Below are positions 32,580 through 44,354 of a stretch of DNA of 64,000 bases, piece by piece. Location: contig SDUX01000005.1 in the NCBI GenBank assembly GCA_008729055.1, forward strand, positions 3,743,062 to 3,807,061, in the 5' to 3' direction. The stretch's first letter is position 1. The number at the start of each line of letters is the position of its first letter. The DNA is from Pyropia haitanensis (Eukaryota; Rhodophyta; Bangiophyceae; Bangiales; Bangiaceae). The position numbers and the translations under genes were made by a program. The notes beneath the pieces were generated by a model. That model was not told the origin of the DNA, ran no database searches, and was given only the letters and a program-made list of their open reading frames with translations.

Positions 32580-33402
32580 TCACGGGCGGGCTCCGCCGCT
32601 CACGCCGCGCCGCCCCTCACTCGAGCCCCCCCCCCCCCTCGCCTCCTCGGCCGCCCACGCGTTGTAGTCATCGACAATGGCCATCTCCAGGCGGGACGAC
32701 ACCCCCCCCAGCACCGCCTCGGCCACCCCCCGCCCAACCGCCTCGACCACCCCCCGCGGCAACAGGGACAGCGGCGGCGTCAGGCGCGACGCGGCCATCG
32801 CCAGCCGCACCTCCCCCGACAGGCGCCACCCGCCCCCGCCGCCACTGCCTCGCCTACCCCTACCCCCACCGCCGCCGCCGCCGCCGCCGCTGCCGGCGGC
32901 GCCGCCACCGCCGCCGCCGCTGCCACTGCGCGGCGCGGCGGGGAGGCCGTTCAAGTCGCCCTCCACCCGCAGGCTGACCAGCTCCTTCATCGCCGCCGAC
33001 CCCCCATACGCGCCGACGAGGCCACCGCCCGCCCCACCCGCCGCGCCCTGCTCGCCCAGCTCCCAGTCAACAAGCTCTAGCTCCAGGCGCCCACCCCCCC
33101 CCCACCCCCCCCCCCCCCCCCCCCGCGGCTGGCACGCCCGCCCCCACCACCCGCACGTCCGCCGTCGGCGCAATGGCAAACGCAAAAAACCGCAGCACCG
33201 GCAGCGCCGCGCGGTATACGCCCGCCGGTGGCACGGGCGTGACAGCGCCGGATGGAAAGGCCGCCGCGGCGACGCGGTCGGGGCGGCGGGCGAGGTAGTC
33301 CCCGACGGTGGGGGTGCCGGGGGGGGGGGGGGGAGCCGAACCGACAGCTGCCGTGTCGCGCCAAAGGAGACGACGGGGGGGGGGGGGCGGCGGCGGCGGC
33401 CC

Positions 33403-33438
<36 letters not shown>

Positions 33439-33581
33439 TCTGGGGAGCCGCCGCTCGCGGTGGGCGTCGGGCGCCGGCTGACGGCGGCGGCGGCGGCGGC
33501 AGCGGCGGCGGCGCGGCGGCCAATGGAGGGGGTGGCAAGCCGCCATGGGGAGGGGGCTAGGAATGCGCCGCGGCTGCCCAT
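32580..33581 (-). CDS. DUF1997-family protein, probably plastid-targeted
   Basis: DUF1997 proteins occur in cyanobacteria and plastid-bearing eukaryotes and lack a settled function. The chosen ATG (33581) begins MGSRGAFLAPSPWRLATPSI, a serine/arginine/alanine-rich leader that could be a transit peptide. The body follows in three pieces: FGATRQLSVRLPPPP; then YLARRPDRVAAAAFPSG and YRAALPVLRFFAFAIAP; then WELGEQ, KELVSLRVEGDLNGLP, and a C-terminal SLLPRGVVEAVGRGVAEAVL ending DDYNAWAA, the typical family tail. The pieces lie in different frames; the switches coincide with a 15-G run (33319-33333) and paired C runs of 10 and 20 (33094-33103, 33105-33124). One extra base in each run rejoins all three. 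Glycine runs may be insertions. Confidence 0.65.
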
Positions 33582-34776
33582 GGCTGCTACAAAGGGGGGG
33601 TAGAGGGGGAGGGAGGGGCAAGAGGAGGGGTGCGACGGGGGGAAGGGGGAGGGAACGGAGGGCGGCCAGGAGGAAGGGTGGAGTGGAATGCCGTGCTCGC
33701 ACGCAGAGCCACCGCGGTTGTGAAAATCTCGGCGTGGCCGCCCCCAGACACAAGCGCGGCGGGCCGGGCGGGTGGGACCCCGCCCTTGCAGAGCGGAGCC
33801 GCGGCTGTTTCGCGCCAAGGCCGCGCGCCGTGCGGGGCTTGGCGCAGACGCCGCGGTGGTGGCGCGCGGCATCCAAATTTGAGCAGCGTCGTCAACGCGC
33901 GTCTCTACCTCCCCCCCCGCCCCTGCCGCTCCACGCCCAACCCATGGAGGAGAGAGGGACACGGATTGTCAGCCGCGGCGGCCGCCACGCCCGCCGCCGC
34001 CCGCGCCACCACGCCGCGGCACCGTGCCGCGGCGTGACGTTGCAGCGGCAGGGGCGGGGGGGGGGAAGGGCGGACGGGACTGCCGCTTTCTCCGCCCCTT
34101 CCTTCCCCCCCCCCCCGCCCCCTCCGCCCCCCTCCTGCGTTGCCACCAACGCCGATGGCGCCACCTCGGCCATGCGGATGACCGCGTCGGCACGGCGGCC
34201 GCCGCGCCGTGGGCGACCGCGGCCGGCCTGGGGCGCTGCCGACGCCGCGCCGCGCCTGCCGCGGGCGGCACCTCCACCCCCGTCACGGCGGCGGTGGGAA
34301 TTTTTGCCACGCGCCGCCGCCGCCGCGGCTGCTGCCGCCGCCGCCGCCGCCTGTCCACCCACCCCACCCCACGCCGCCGCCACCCACCACCGCTCCCCGG
34401 TAAGAGGGTGAGGGGGAGGTGTACGGTCGGGGTGGGCGCGCGTGCTGCGCGCTGCGTCGCGTCCCCCCCACGCGGCCCCCCAGCCCGCCGCGCGCGGGTT
34501 CCACCGCTACCGGGACGACGTGGTCGGGACGGTGGAGCAGCAGACCGGGACAACCACCGGCTGTGGGGACCGGCACGGCCGGGCAGGCAGCCGGGTGGGC
34601 AGCTGGGCGGGTAGCCGCGCGGGTAGCCGCGCGCCTAGCCGCCCGCACATACGACCAGCGGGTCGCGGACGCGGTGTCTCCGCGTCACGCACGCCAGTCG
34701 CGGCACGGCACGGCACGACCCTGCGCGGCGCGCCGCGGCACGGCTCGGCGCGGGCGGCGGCGCGGTTCGCGACGGC
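33582..34776. other. Intergenic between divergent genes
   Basis: The DUF1997 gene leaves leftward and the ARID gene rightward, so this is a shared upstream region. It is GC-rich with G runs at 34047-34065 and C runs at 34107-34130. A donor-like CCCCGGTAAGAG at about 34393-34404 follows an alanine-rich open stretch, so a 5' exon of the ARID gene may lie here. I could not prove it. Confidence 0.4.
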
Positions 34777-35105
34777 ATGGCACCACCCCCCGGCGGCACC
34801 CTCCCCGCGGCAGCGGGCACGGCGGCCCCACCAGCAGCGGTCGACTCGGCGGCGACGGCGGTAGCCGGTGGACCGTCACCGGCAGTGACGGTGGCCCCGG
34901 CGGCGGCGGCGGTGCCGACGACGGCGCCGACAGCGGCAGCTGCCGCGGCGACCGCGGCGACGGCGGCGGCGGCGGCCGCGGCGGCGGCCGCGGCACGGCG
35001 CGGGTGCCCCAGCCACCTCTGCCTCGGCAGCCTTGACGGCGGTGCGGGGGTGGCCGGCAGCGGCGGCGTCGGCAGCGGCGGCGGCGGCAGCCGAGGGGCC
35101 GCCTC

Positions 35106-35137
<32 letters not shown>

Positions 35138-38100
35138 GTGGCACTGGCGGCGACGGTGGCGTCGCGGTGTCATCCCTCCCACCGTGCCTCCCCGCCGTGG
35201 CGCCGGCGCTGGCACCCGCCGCGGTGGTCCCCGCCGCCGCCCTGCCCCCGTGGACGCCCGTGACGCCCGCGCCGGGCGGCGGCGGCGGCGGCGCGTGGGC
35301 CACCCCGCCCCGCGCCACGGGGGGGGTGGGTGCCAAGCGCCGGCGACCTGCCGAGGCGCCGTCCGGCGCGGTGGGGACGGCGGCCGGCGGCGGCGGTGGC
35401 GGCGACGGCGGCGGCGGGGGTGGTGGCGGCGGCGGCGGCGATGGCGACGACGCGGCGGTCGCGGCGGCGGCTTTGGCGGCGGCGGAAGCGGCGGCGGCGG
35501 ACGCCACCCCCGCCGTCGCTCCTGCCCCGGCGGCTGGTGCGGGCGCTGGGACGGGCGGGACCGCGCCGCCTGCCGGGGTGGCGACGGCAGCGGGGGAGGC
35601 ACGGGCCGCACCACCGACGGTGGTGGGCGGCAGTGCCGCCAAGCGCCATCGGGGCATCCGCGCCACCGCGCGGGGGTGGCCCGACGTCCCCGCCACCCCG
35701 CCGCTGCCGCCGCTACTCGTCGGGGGTGCGCCGCCGCTGGGGGCGCTGCCGTCGCCGCCGCCGCTTGCCGCCGCACCCCCCCTCCCCACCCGCTCCCCGC
35801 CCGGTGTGGCCGCCGCCTTGTCTCCCAACGTCGTAACCGCGGCTGCGGCGGCGGCAGCGGCGGCGTCGGCGACGGCGTCGGCGACGGCGGCGGCTGGTGC
35901 CGCTGCCGCGATGGTCGTCACCACCCCACCTGCCAATGCGCCCACCCGGGGCGCCCCGCCCCCCCCTGTGCCCCCACCGCCGCCCACGCTGCCGCCGCCG
36001 CCGGCACCTGTCGCGGTCCTCGGCGGTGCGGCGTGTGCGTCGCCGCCCACCCCCGCCGCGTTGACGCTGCCGCCACCACGGCCGGCGGCGCCGCCCGCAT
36101 CGGCTGGGACGCCGGCGGCAGCGGTGGCGGCGGCTGGGGGGGCGGGAAGGGGGGGCCCCTAGCGGGGCCGCCGACGGCGGCTGTGGCCCCGGCGGCCGAT
36201 GCTGCCGCGACCGCCCCCACTCCCACCCGGCCTGGGACGGCGGCAGCGGCGGCGGCGCCGGTGGCGGCGGCGTCTGGTACGCCGGCTGGCACCCCCCCCG
36301 CCATGCCGTCCCACGCTGGTGGCCAGCCCCCTCCCCCCGACGAGGCGTTTAACCCGCTCCGCAAAGACGGGCGGGTGCTGGTGATTGCGTCGGAGCTGCC
36401 CGCGGGCAGCCCCTTCCGCACTGCCGTCGAGTCGGTCGGGCGGGTCTTCCTGTCGGCGGCGCTGCGCGCGTCCCCCCCGTCCCCCCTCCCCGACACGCCC
36501 GACGCCCGCGCCGCCGCGTGGGCGGCCGACCACGCCGCCTTTCTGGCCGAGCGGGGCCTCCCCACCTTCAAGGTGCCCGTCGTTGGCGGCGGGCCGCTGC
36601 CCCTCCACACCCTCTTCCTAGCAGTCCTCCGGCTGGGCGGCGTGGAGAACGTAATCAACAAGCGCGCGTTCCGCGTCGTTGCCACCGCCCTGGCGCTGCC
36701 CCGCACGTGCACGTCGGCGGCGTTTGTGCTCCGCAACGCCCACGAGCGCCTCCTCTACGCGTACGAGCAGGCGCTGGTGCACGGGCGCGAGGTCGGCCTC
36801 GACGCCCGTCCAGTGCGGCGGCCGGCCGAAGGCCGCCACGGCCGTGACGGGGGCGGGGGCGGCGCCGCTGCCGCCGCCGCGGCGGGCGGGGGGGCGGGCT
36901 CCCCCGGGCAGGCCGCCACGGCCGGCTCGCCCGGCACGGGCGGCGGCGCTGCTGGCGGCAGCGCGTGCTCATCGGCCGACGCTGGCACGGGGGCGGCCGC
37001 CACTGCCGCCGGCGGCCGCTGTGGGGAGGTGGTGCAGCCGCCGCGGCGGGCGGGCCTCCGCCCGACCGCCGGCAGCGGCGTCGCGGCGCGACACCGGGCC
37101 GGGAAGCCATCGTCGTCGACCAAAGCGGCGGCAAAGGCGGCGGCAAAGGCGGCAGCCGACGAGGACGATGACGATGACCAGCTGGTCGTGGCCCGCCGCC
37201 CGCCGGGCGGTACCAGCAGCAGCAGCAGCCTTGGCAGCCGCAGCGGACGGCGGGGCGGCGGTGGCACCGCGGCGCTCCCCATCACCCCGTCGACGTTGGC
37301 CGTCGCGGCCGCGGCCACGGCGGCCGCGGCGGCCGCCGCGGCATCGCGGAGAGGGGCGGGAGGGCGCCCGGGTGGCCCAGCGGGGGCGCTGACGCCAGCA
37401 ATGGTGGCCGCGGCGACCGGCACGCCACTGCCACCGCCACGGCCTGCCGCGGCCACATCGGTGACGTGCCCGTCCCCCCCACCACCGCCGCCGCCCTTGC
37501 CACGGGTAGTCACACCCACCCACACGGGCGGTGGTGTGCCGCTGCCCGCTTCTTCCCCCGACCCCGCACCCCTGCCGCTGCCCGCGACGGCGGCGCCTCC
37601 CCCCCCCCCCCCCCCACCTCCCCCCCTTCCCTCCCCTCCTCGTCCTCCCCCTCCACCTCGTCCGTCCGACATGGCGGTCCTCCTCGCGGGCCTCCGATCG
37701 GGGGTGGACGCCCACACCGCCTGGGCGCTCGGAACGCTGCTGGCGGCCACCGCACCGGGCGGTGGTGGCGGCGGCGGCGGGAACGGCGGCGTGCCTGCCT
37801 CGCCGTCTGCGGCCGGCGCGGTCTCCGCCGCGCCAGCGGCGACGGCGGCGGCGGGGACCACACCCACCGCGGGGCGGCGGCCGTTCCTCGCGGCCGACGC
37901 GTCGCCGCCGCTGCTCGCCGCGCTCGCCGCGATTGTCAACGCGCACGTCGCGGCGGTGGCGGCGGGCGGTGCGGGCGCCAGCCGGGCGGGCGCAGAGCGG
38001 GCGCTCGGCGCGGCAACGGTGCTGAGCAACCTGGCGGGCACGGGCGGCGGCGGGGTGGCGGCGCCACCGCGGCCGCCTCCCCCCCCTGGGGCACCCGCCC

Positions 38101-39350
38101 GCCGCGCGCTGCGGGGCGCCGCCGCCGCGGCGGCGGCGGCGGCGGCGGCGGGGGCGGCGGCGGCCACGGTGGCGGCGGCCGGCCGCCCCCTGCCCGCCAC
38201 GCTCGCGTCGGACGCGCGGGTGCTCCGCTGCCTGGGCGGCCTCGCCGCGGCGCCCGCGCTGCCCGCCGCCCACCCCGCCGCCGCCGTCGCGCCACGCCTG
38301 CGCCTCGTTGCGCTGAGCACGCTCGCGGGCCTCGCGGAGCGCGTCGCCGCCGCCGGCGCGGCGGTGCTGCTGCTGACCGCCGCGGCGGCGGTGCTGGCCG
38401 CGCCAGCGCCGGCTGGGGGGGGGGGGGGGCTCCCGCCGCCGCTGCGGCCGCCGCCACCGCCCTCGTCACCCGCGTCTGCCGCACCGTCGCGGCCGCACCG
38501 GTGGCGACGCCAGCGGCGGCGGCGGCGACGGCGGCGTCGGCGTCGGCGTCGGCAGCGTCGGCGTCGGCGACGTTGGCGGCGTCGACGTTGGCGGCGTCGA
38601 CGTCGGCAGCGGCGGCGGGGACCACGCCGCCAGGGACGCTGCCGACGGTAGTCACCCCTGCCACCGCCGCCGCCACCGCCGCGACGGCAGCGGCGACGCC
38701 CCCCCCCCCCCCCTGCGGCTGTCGCGCCCCCCCCACCCCGCGGTGCTCGCGGCGGCGCTGCCGCTGCTGCCGCCGCTCGCCGCCACCACGGCGGGCGGCG
38801 AGCCCGCCGCCGCCGCAGCCGCGGCGGCCGCGCTCGCCGCGGCCGCCACCGCGTTTGGCCCACCGCTGCTGCTGCGCCTGGCGGGTGTGCCGGGCGCGGT
38901 GGCGGGGCTCGCGCGGGTGGTTGCGGCAGGCGGCGGCGGTGGTGGTGGCGGCGGTGGTGGTGGCGCCGCCGGCGGTGGCAGCGGCGGCGGCGGCGGTGGC
39001 GGCGGTGGCGCCGCCGACGGTACGGACGACGGCGGCGGCGGCCGTGGCGGCGCGCCTCGGGGAGTTGCGCCGGGCGGTGCGCCCGCCACCGCCGCCGCCG
39101 CCGTGGCGGCGGCGGCCGCGGCGGCGGCGGCGCGGGCGGCGGCCGCGGCGGCGGCGGCGGACGTCCTTGTCGCGCTCGGCGGCCTGCCCGGCGGCGCGGG
39201 CGGCGTGCCCGCCGTCGAGGCGGTGCTGTGGGCGGCCGCGGCGGGTGCCGGCGGCGGTGGGGGGGGTGGGGGCGAGACGGGTGGCGCGGGCGGGGGGGGG
39301 GGGGGGGGGGGGAGCTCGCCGCGCGCGTCCTCTACGCCATGATTTACTGA
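34777..39350 (+). CDS. ARID-domain protein, SWI1/ARID1-like chromatin-remodelling subunit
   Basis: The ARID (36530-36770) is clear: FLAERGLPTFKVP, then LHTLFLAVLRLGGVENVI, then RVVATALALP and ending LRNAHERLLYAYEQ. ARIDs bind DNA, and this large architecture suggests a SWI/SNF subunit. Downstream, VLLAGLRSGVDAHTAWALGT (from about 37676) resembles the C-terminal helical-repeat region of SWI1/ARID1 proteins. More alanine-rich helices follow, ending ELAARVLYAMIY. The N-terminal 500 residues are alanine/proline/glycine-rich low complexity with basic patches such as AKRRRP. Four frame switches are needed, at G runs near 36136-36155, 38413-38426 and 39292-39312 and a C run near 38701-38714; each needs one added base. 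The start at 34777 is the first good ATG and is uncertain. Assignment to ARID1 rather than ARID2 is inference. Confidence 0.7.
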
Positions 39351-40323
39351 GGGGGGGGGTGGGGGGGGAGGAGAGATGAGGGGGGGGGGGAAGGGGGAGG
39401 ATGTTGGCGGGAGTCCCTCCACGTGGGAGACCTCGCCGCCGCCGCCGACCCCGCGCCCGCACTTGTGGTCCGGTTTGGGACGCACGTCGAGAACCGCCGC
39501 GCGCGACCGCGGTTCGCCGCGGCGGCTGCCGCCGGCCGTTTGCCCGCCGCGCCGCGCCGCCGCCGTGGCGGGCAGACGGCAACGCCGGCGCGGGCCGCGG
39601 CGACGGCGCCGCGGGGACGGCGGCTGTGGCGGCGGCGGCGGCGGAAGGGTGGGGACGGAAGGAGGTCCGCGCGGGGGTCCCCCCCCTCGGCCACCAAGCC
39701 CCCCCATCCACTGCGCACCGCCGCTGCCAAGCGGGCAGACCGACGGGGTGCACACCCCGCCCGGCGGGGCGGCGGCCACGGCGGTCGCCCGCGGTGCCAC
39801 CCGCCCCACGGGCGTGCGAGCGGCGGCGCGCGCGCGCCGTCCATGCGAGCCCGCCACGCGGCAGCAAGTCTAATGGACAAGGACACAAAAAATAACAGGA
39901 GCGGGGCGCAGCGCGTCCGCCGCCAAGGTCATCACTCCTCCACTCTCCCTCTCCTCCCCTCCCCCCTCAACGCAGCCTTGCAGCCGCCTCAAAGGAGATC
40001 ACACCGGTACCCCACCGGCGCCGCCGCCGACGGCCACGCCGGCACACCGCACCGACGACGCTGCCGCCCACCCGCGCCGCCGCAACGGCGGGGACAGCCG
40101 CCCAGAACCACCGGCGCCCCTGCGTCGGTGGCACGCCGCGGCACCAACCGGCAGACCACCACCACACCCTCCACTCCTACCCCCCGGACCTCGGCGCATC
40201 GGCCGCAACCCTATCACTGGGACAGGCACAGACGCGACCCCCCCCACGGGGGCCCGATCCCCACCACACCCCCGCCGGCAGGGCGACCCCGCAAACCACG
40301 GCCGGCGCCCCGCGGGGAGCGCC
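39351..40323. other. Intergenic, no gene recognised
   Basis: It lies between the convergent ARID and CHCHD genes. Open frames occur on both strands but lack recognisable domains; a stretch at 39423-39560 (GDLAAAADPAPALVVRFGTH) looks somewhat protein-like. Coding use as an extra ARID exon cannot be excluded. Confidence 0.4.
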
Positions 40324-40567
40324 CTAAAACGCGGGCGCCCCCCCCGCGGCCTGCTCCTTCTGGCACTTGAGCAGCGCCTCCCAGTTCCACTCGCACGCGC
40401 CGCCGCCGCCACCGCCGCCGGCGCCCGCCTCCATGCACGCCTTGAACTCGCTCAGCTCCCAGGCGCAGGGGCCCTCGGGCATGGCGGGCGTCGACGCGAC
40501 CGCGTCGCCGTCATACCCGGCGACACCGCCGGCGCCGACGCCACCGTCGGCGAGGTCCGCCGCCTCC

Positions 40568-40600
<33 letters not shown>

Positions 40601-40971
40601 AAGAGCGCACGGTCGAGGCCGCGGCCGACCGCCACCCCCGCCGCCGTCGACGCAATGTTGGCCATGAAGCCACCCGCCATGGACGGCGCGGCCGCCGCCG
40701 CGGCCGGCGGCGGCGCCCCCGCCGCGGCCGACGACTTGGCCGGCGGCGGCGCGGTCGAGGCGCCCGCGCCACCGGAGGCCGCCGCAGCCGGCGCCGCGCG
40801 GCGCGGCGGCGGCGCCGACGACTGCTGCGCCGGCCGCGGCGGCGAGGCGGTGGAGGATGCGGGCCGCCGGGGCGGCGGCGGCGGCGTCGCCGACCGCCGG
40901 GGGGGGGACCGCGCGCGGCCACCAAAGCCGCCGCCGCCGGACGGGCGGCCGCCCGAGCGGGAGCGCCCCAT
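40324..40971 (-). CDS. CHCHD2/CHCHD10/MIX17-like twin-CX9C mitochondrial protein
   Basis: A 215-residue protein with the full architecture of the family. The N-terminus MGRSRSGGRPSGGGG is basic, serine- and proline-rich, as a mitochondrial leader would be. A hydrophobic helix GGFMANIASTAAGVAVGRGL lies near residues 98-117. The C-terminal CHCH domain has CAWELSEFKAC and CEWNWEALLKC, two CX9C motifs for oxidation and trapping in the intermembrane space by MIA40. Family members support respiratory-chain and cristae organisation and can act in stress signalling. A glycine run near 125-137 and another between the two CX9C motifs are extra relative to typical members. The frame is intact, which is notable among broken GC-rich neighbours. 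Confidence 0.88.
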
Positions 40972-41638
40972 CGTGGATCGGGTGGAAACGAAGAAGTAAG
41001 CGACGAGGAGGGGGGAAGGGCCGAGAAAGGAAAAGACAAGGCGGGCGAGATAGTACTACCAGCGCTGTCGCGGGGGGACGTCAAGTGTGTGTGATAAAGA
41101 GGTGGTTTGGCGTCGGTCACGCCGACGAGCGGGAGAGGAGACAGGAAAACTGCTGGCACGGCTGGAGGTTGCGGCGTGGCGTCGAGTCTGGATCTTTCCA
41201 CGCGGTCCACGTGTGCTTGCTGAGGGTAGTGGTGGGGCGTCATTCAGCAAGAAAATTACCGGTCACGAAATACGTAACCCCTTCCCGTCATGCCGTCAGA
41301 AGGGGTAAACGGGGAGGCTGCCGTGATAACTTGTCCATCCGACGTAGTACATCTTCGGCTGGTTTCAAGTGGATTTATCCTGCTGCGCCGGTCGCGCCCC
41401 GGGCGCGCGACGCTCAGGCCTGTTCGCAGAAGCGCTTCGCAGAAGCCGAACAGTGCATCCCCGGGGCCCGAAGCTGCGAAAGCACAAGGCGCGCGCAGCG
41501 GCGCACGAGAAGCAGTTATGACGCCAAAGATACAAGTATATACTGATGTTGGAATATTTAGCGTGGAAGTAGGGTGTCACTTAGCACTGCCGTTCTACGA
41601 CGAAGGCTGCTCGTCTGCTTCGCTGCAGACAAGCCGCC
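40972..41638. other. Intergenic; left flank of the Harbinger element
   Basis: No gene is recognised. The 5' end of the CHCHD gene and the 5' end of the Harbinger transposase face away from each other, so promoters of both may lie here. I looked for a Harbinger terminal inverted repeat matching 44400-44900 and found only a 9-bp match (CGAACAGTG near 41449), which is not enough. Confidence 0.4.
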
Positions 41639-42829
41639 ATGTACCCCCCTGTCTGGCAGACTGCCGCTGCGGCGCATGTCATCTCTGCAGCTGCCACCAT
41701 GTACGGTTGACGTGGGGTGCTTGCTTCTCCTTCCCCTCAAGTAAACATCCCTGTGTCTGTCGAGGATGTGCAGGCCCGATACGGTGCCAACTTCGCCCGC
41801 GCGATGCGGATGCCTGCAGACGCCGTCCACAACTTGGTTGCTGTTTTGCGTCCTCGACTTTCACGCCGGGGACTATCACCGCTGTGTCGCACAGCGATCA
41901 CGCTGAGGTACCTGGGCGGTGGCAGCTATGTGGACATTTGTGCTGTTTGTGGTGTTCACCCCGCCACGCTCTACCGATCAGTATGGGAGGTGGTTGACGC
42001 CATTAACGCCACCCCAGCGCTGGATTTTGACTTCAAGCTGAGCAGCCGAGAGAGACGCCTGGATTACGCAGGTGGATTCCAGCGCCGTCGCGGGTCGCCA
42101 TTTGGGAACGTCATTGGGGCTTTGGACGGCGTGGCAATCCGACAGGAGCAACCTTGGCAGTCAGACGTCCAGTGCGTTGCTGACTACTACTCCCGAAAGG
42201 GTTTCTACTCCTTTAACGCTCAAGCCATATGCGACGCAGACTACAAGTTTCGTTGGATGAGTTGCATGAGCCCTGGGGCGACGCATGACTCGACGGCATT
42301 TGCCTGCACGCGGCTTGGGCACATCCTGATGGATCCTACCGACGAGCTGACCGCGTCGTTGATTGCGGATGGCCACTGCATCGTCGCCGATGAGGCATAC
42401 GCCGCCAGCGAGGTCTTGGCAGTCCCGTGGCCTGGCGGTGGGCGAGGTGACCGCTGGAAAGACGGGTACAACTTTTATCAGTCTTCCAGCCGCATCCACA
42501 TCGAGCAAGCTTTCGGTATGCTCTATTGGCGTTGGGGTGTCTTTTGGCGCCCCTTGCGTGTACCGTTTTCGAAGAGGCCGAGCCTTGTTCGTTCATGTTT
42601 CCGCTTGCACAACTTTTGTCGTGACGACATGTCTGCACGGAACTGCGTTGTTGGACCATGGGGGAACGACCTATCTGGGGGTGACGTGCAGTTTGCGCCG
42701 ACTGACATGGTGGGTCCGGACCAACGCGGCCGCCGCCGGGATCGTGAGCGCTCTGATTTGAGGGTGAGGATGACCCGTCGAGTGGAGGACCTGGGGTTGC
42801 TGCGCCCGGGTGTGCGGCCCATGTTCTGA
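41639..42829 (+). CDS. PIF/Harbinger transposase (DDE_Tnp_4 nuclease)
   Basis: The C-terminal two thirds match the PIF/Harbinger nuclease: LGGGSYVDICAVCGVHPAT (helix-turn-helix region), GALDGVAIR (first catalytic Asp), ADYYSRKGFYSFNAQAICD, SPGATHDSTAF (second Asp region), IVADEAY (third acidic region) and IHIEQAFGMLYWRWGVFWRP. The protein excises and inserts the element together with a Myb-like partner, which is encoded on the opposite strand from 42904. The open frame from 41717 begins without ATG. An ATG at 41639 can be joined if a 36-nt intron (41706-41741, GTTGAC...CTCAAG) is removed, restoring one frame. That start is a proposal. No stop or frameshift lies in the domain, so the gene may be functional. 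Confidence 0.85.
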
Positions 42830-42903
42830 GGCAAACGGCTTGTGCATACGTAAACTCATGTTTCCTATCCCATAAGGTGTCCACACAAAGGGGACGGAAA
42901 TGC

Positions 42904-44354
42904 CTACAGATACGTCTCTGACTCGTCATCCCTCGCCTCACTACCACCCACACACTCACCCTCGGTTGTGGCCCGCGACAATCCCGCATCGCTGCCATCT
43001 ATACCAGCCGCAGCAGCAGGCGCGGCTGGCACAGTCGGGGGAAACAAAATCCGCTCCAGCCTCTGTTCAACGGCTGAAATGAAGCGCGGGTCAGCGTTGG
43101 CCTGACGCAGGTTCTTCAAAGTCTCTGACAGCGTAGCCAGCTCGCCAAAACTTGTCTGCTTGGCAACAGCTTGCGCTAGGGCAGCTGAATGGGTGGCCAG
43201 AGAGGCCATCGCGCTCTCATCGTCCAAGCGCCTCCGCTTCCCACGATTGGATGCCATCGTGCGCGTTGCTTGACCTGCAGCCATTCGTTGGTCACCCTCA
43301 ACCCCAGCTTGACCGATATCTGGGCTCACCAGCGTCAGGACGACATGACTTTTCTTGAACAGATGGAAACAATAGTCCAGTACAGTGTCCCCTTTGGAAA
43401 AGCTCCCCCACAGAGTCTCGTCATTTTGACCTGAGCTGGAGAACTTCTTGTACACTGGCCAGAAGCATGACCCGAGCTGAGCAATCATTCATGAACAGCG
43501 AGCAAAACGATGATAGAGAAAAAAGCGCAAACAGAACCGCAGATCGGTCAGGCGCGGTCGCAGCACGCGGCACTACTCGGTGAGACATAAGAGATACAAT
43601 CAGTGGAACCGAAGAGGCGAAAGCTGAAACGTACATCAGACCATCTAGACTTCAAGGTCTCACCGGTGCGCTCATGGGGATGAGCGTTTGGGTCGATGCC
43701 CCCATCGGCACACTCTGCAGGCACATAAAAAGTTGTGGGTCCGTTAAACATAGGCGCCACGACGACCACCCACACAGACCCACGAGAGGTACGCGCGTCT
43801 TGCTGCTGACGTGTCATTACTCCGCGCGACGTGACGACGCCGGCAGCAACTTCCGGAGCACACAAAATATGCGCTAAGCGCGCCTTCTCATGCTTCGTGA
43901 ATTGCGGGGCCCGTGGCGTGGTCTCCACTCCGTGACCCGCACTTGTGTGGACCGCGCTCGGACTGCCAATCGTGGCCGGCGTCAGAGGCACAGCCGGAAG
44001 CGCCGTTGTCAGCAACGGCAGTTGCTCGCCTGCCGCGGCACCAGCCGACAATGCGGTCGGGGCAGCGTCAGCGGTGGCCACGCCGCTGACAGACACCTCG
44101 ACAGGAGCAGCCAATGATATGGCCAGCACGGGCCCGTTGCTGGGTGGGTCGGACAGGGGCGGCGCCTGGCCCTGCGATGCGGCAGCCGTCACCGAGGCCC
44201 CCGCACCGGCTGGGGCCGCGCGGTCGCTGTGGGCCCGTAGGGCCCCGCCATTCGCTCGGCAACGTTCCACCAGGGCGGGCTTGAAGCCATCAGTGGGAAG
44301 TCCTCGTTCGCTCAGCAACATGCGCAGGGTCTCGACGTTAATACGCGACGCCAT
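42904..44354 (-). CDS. Harbinger accessory DNA-binding protein (SAP plus Myb/SANT-like)
   Basis: Exon 1 is 44354-43635 and exon 2 is 43476-42904; the GT-AG intron (43634-43477, 158 nt) joins them in phase 0 to give 430 residues. The N-terminus, ETLRMLLSERGLPTDGFKPA, fits a SAP DNA-binding motif. After an alanine/proline linker comes a Myb/SANT-like trihelix region (FTKHEKARLAHIL ... WVVVVAPMFN ... ETLKSRWSD), which continues over the intron as LGSCFWPVYKKFSSSGQNDE. The C-terminus is helical with a basic patch NRGKRRRLDDE. In Harbinger elements such a protein binds element ends and brings the transposase into the nucleus. It faces the transposase tail-to-tail, 74 bp apart. The SAP domain is an addition to the usual architecture. 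Confidence 0.75.

Noticed and set aside
36755..39888. Very long minus-strand open frames (over 600 codons) opposite the ARID gene
   Set aside because: They encode arginine/glycine/proline low complexity only. Stop codons are rare on both strands in DNA this GC-rich, and the ARID domain is on the plus strand.
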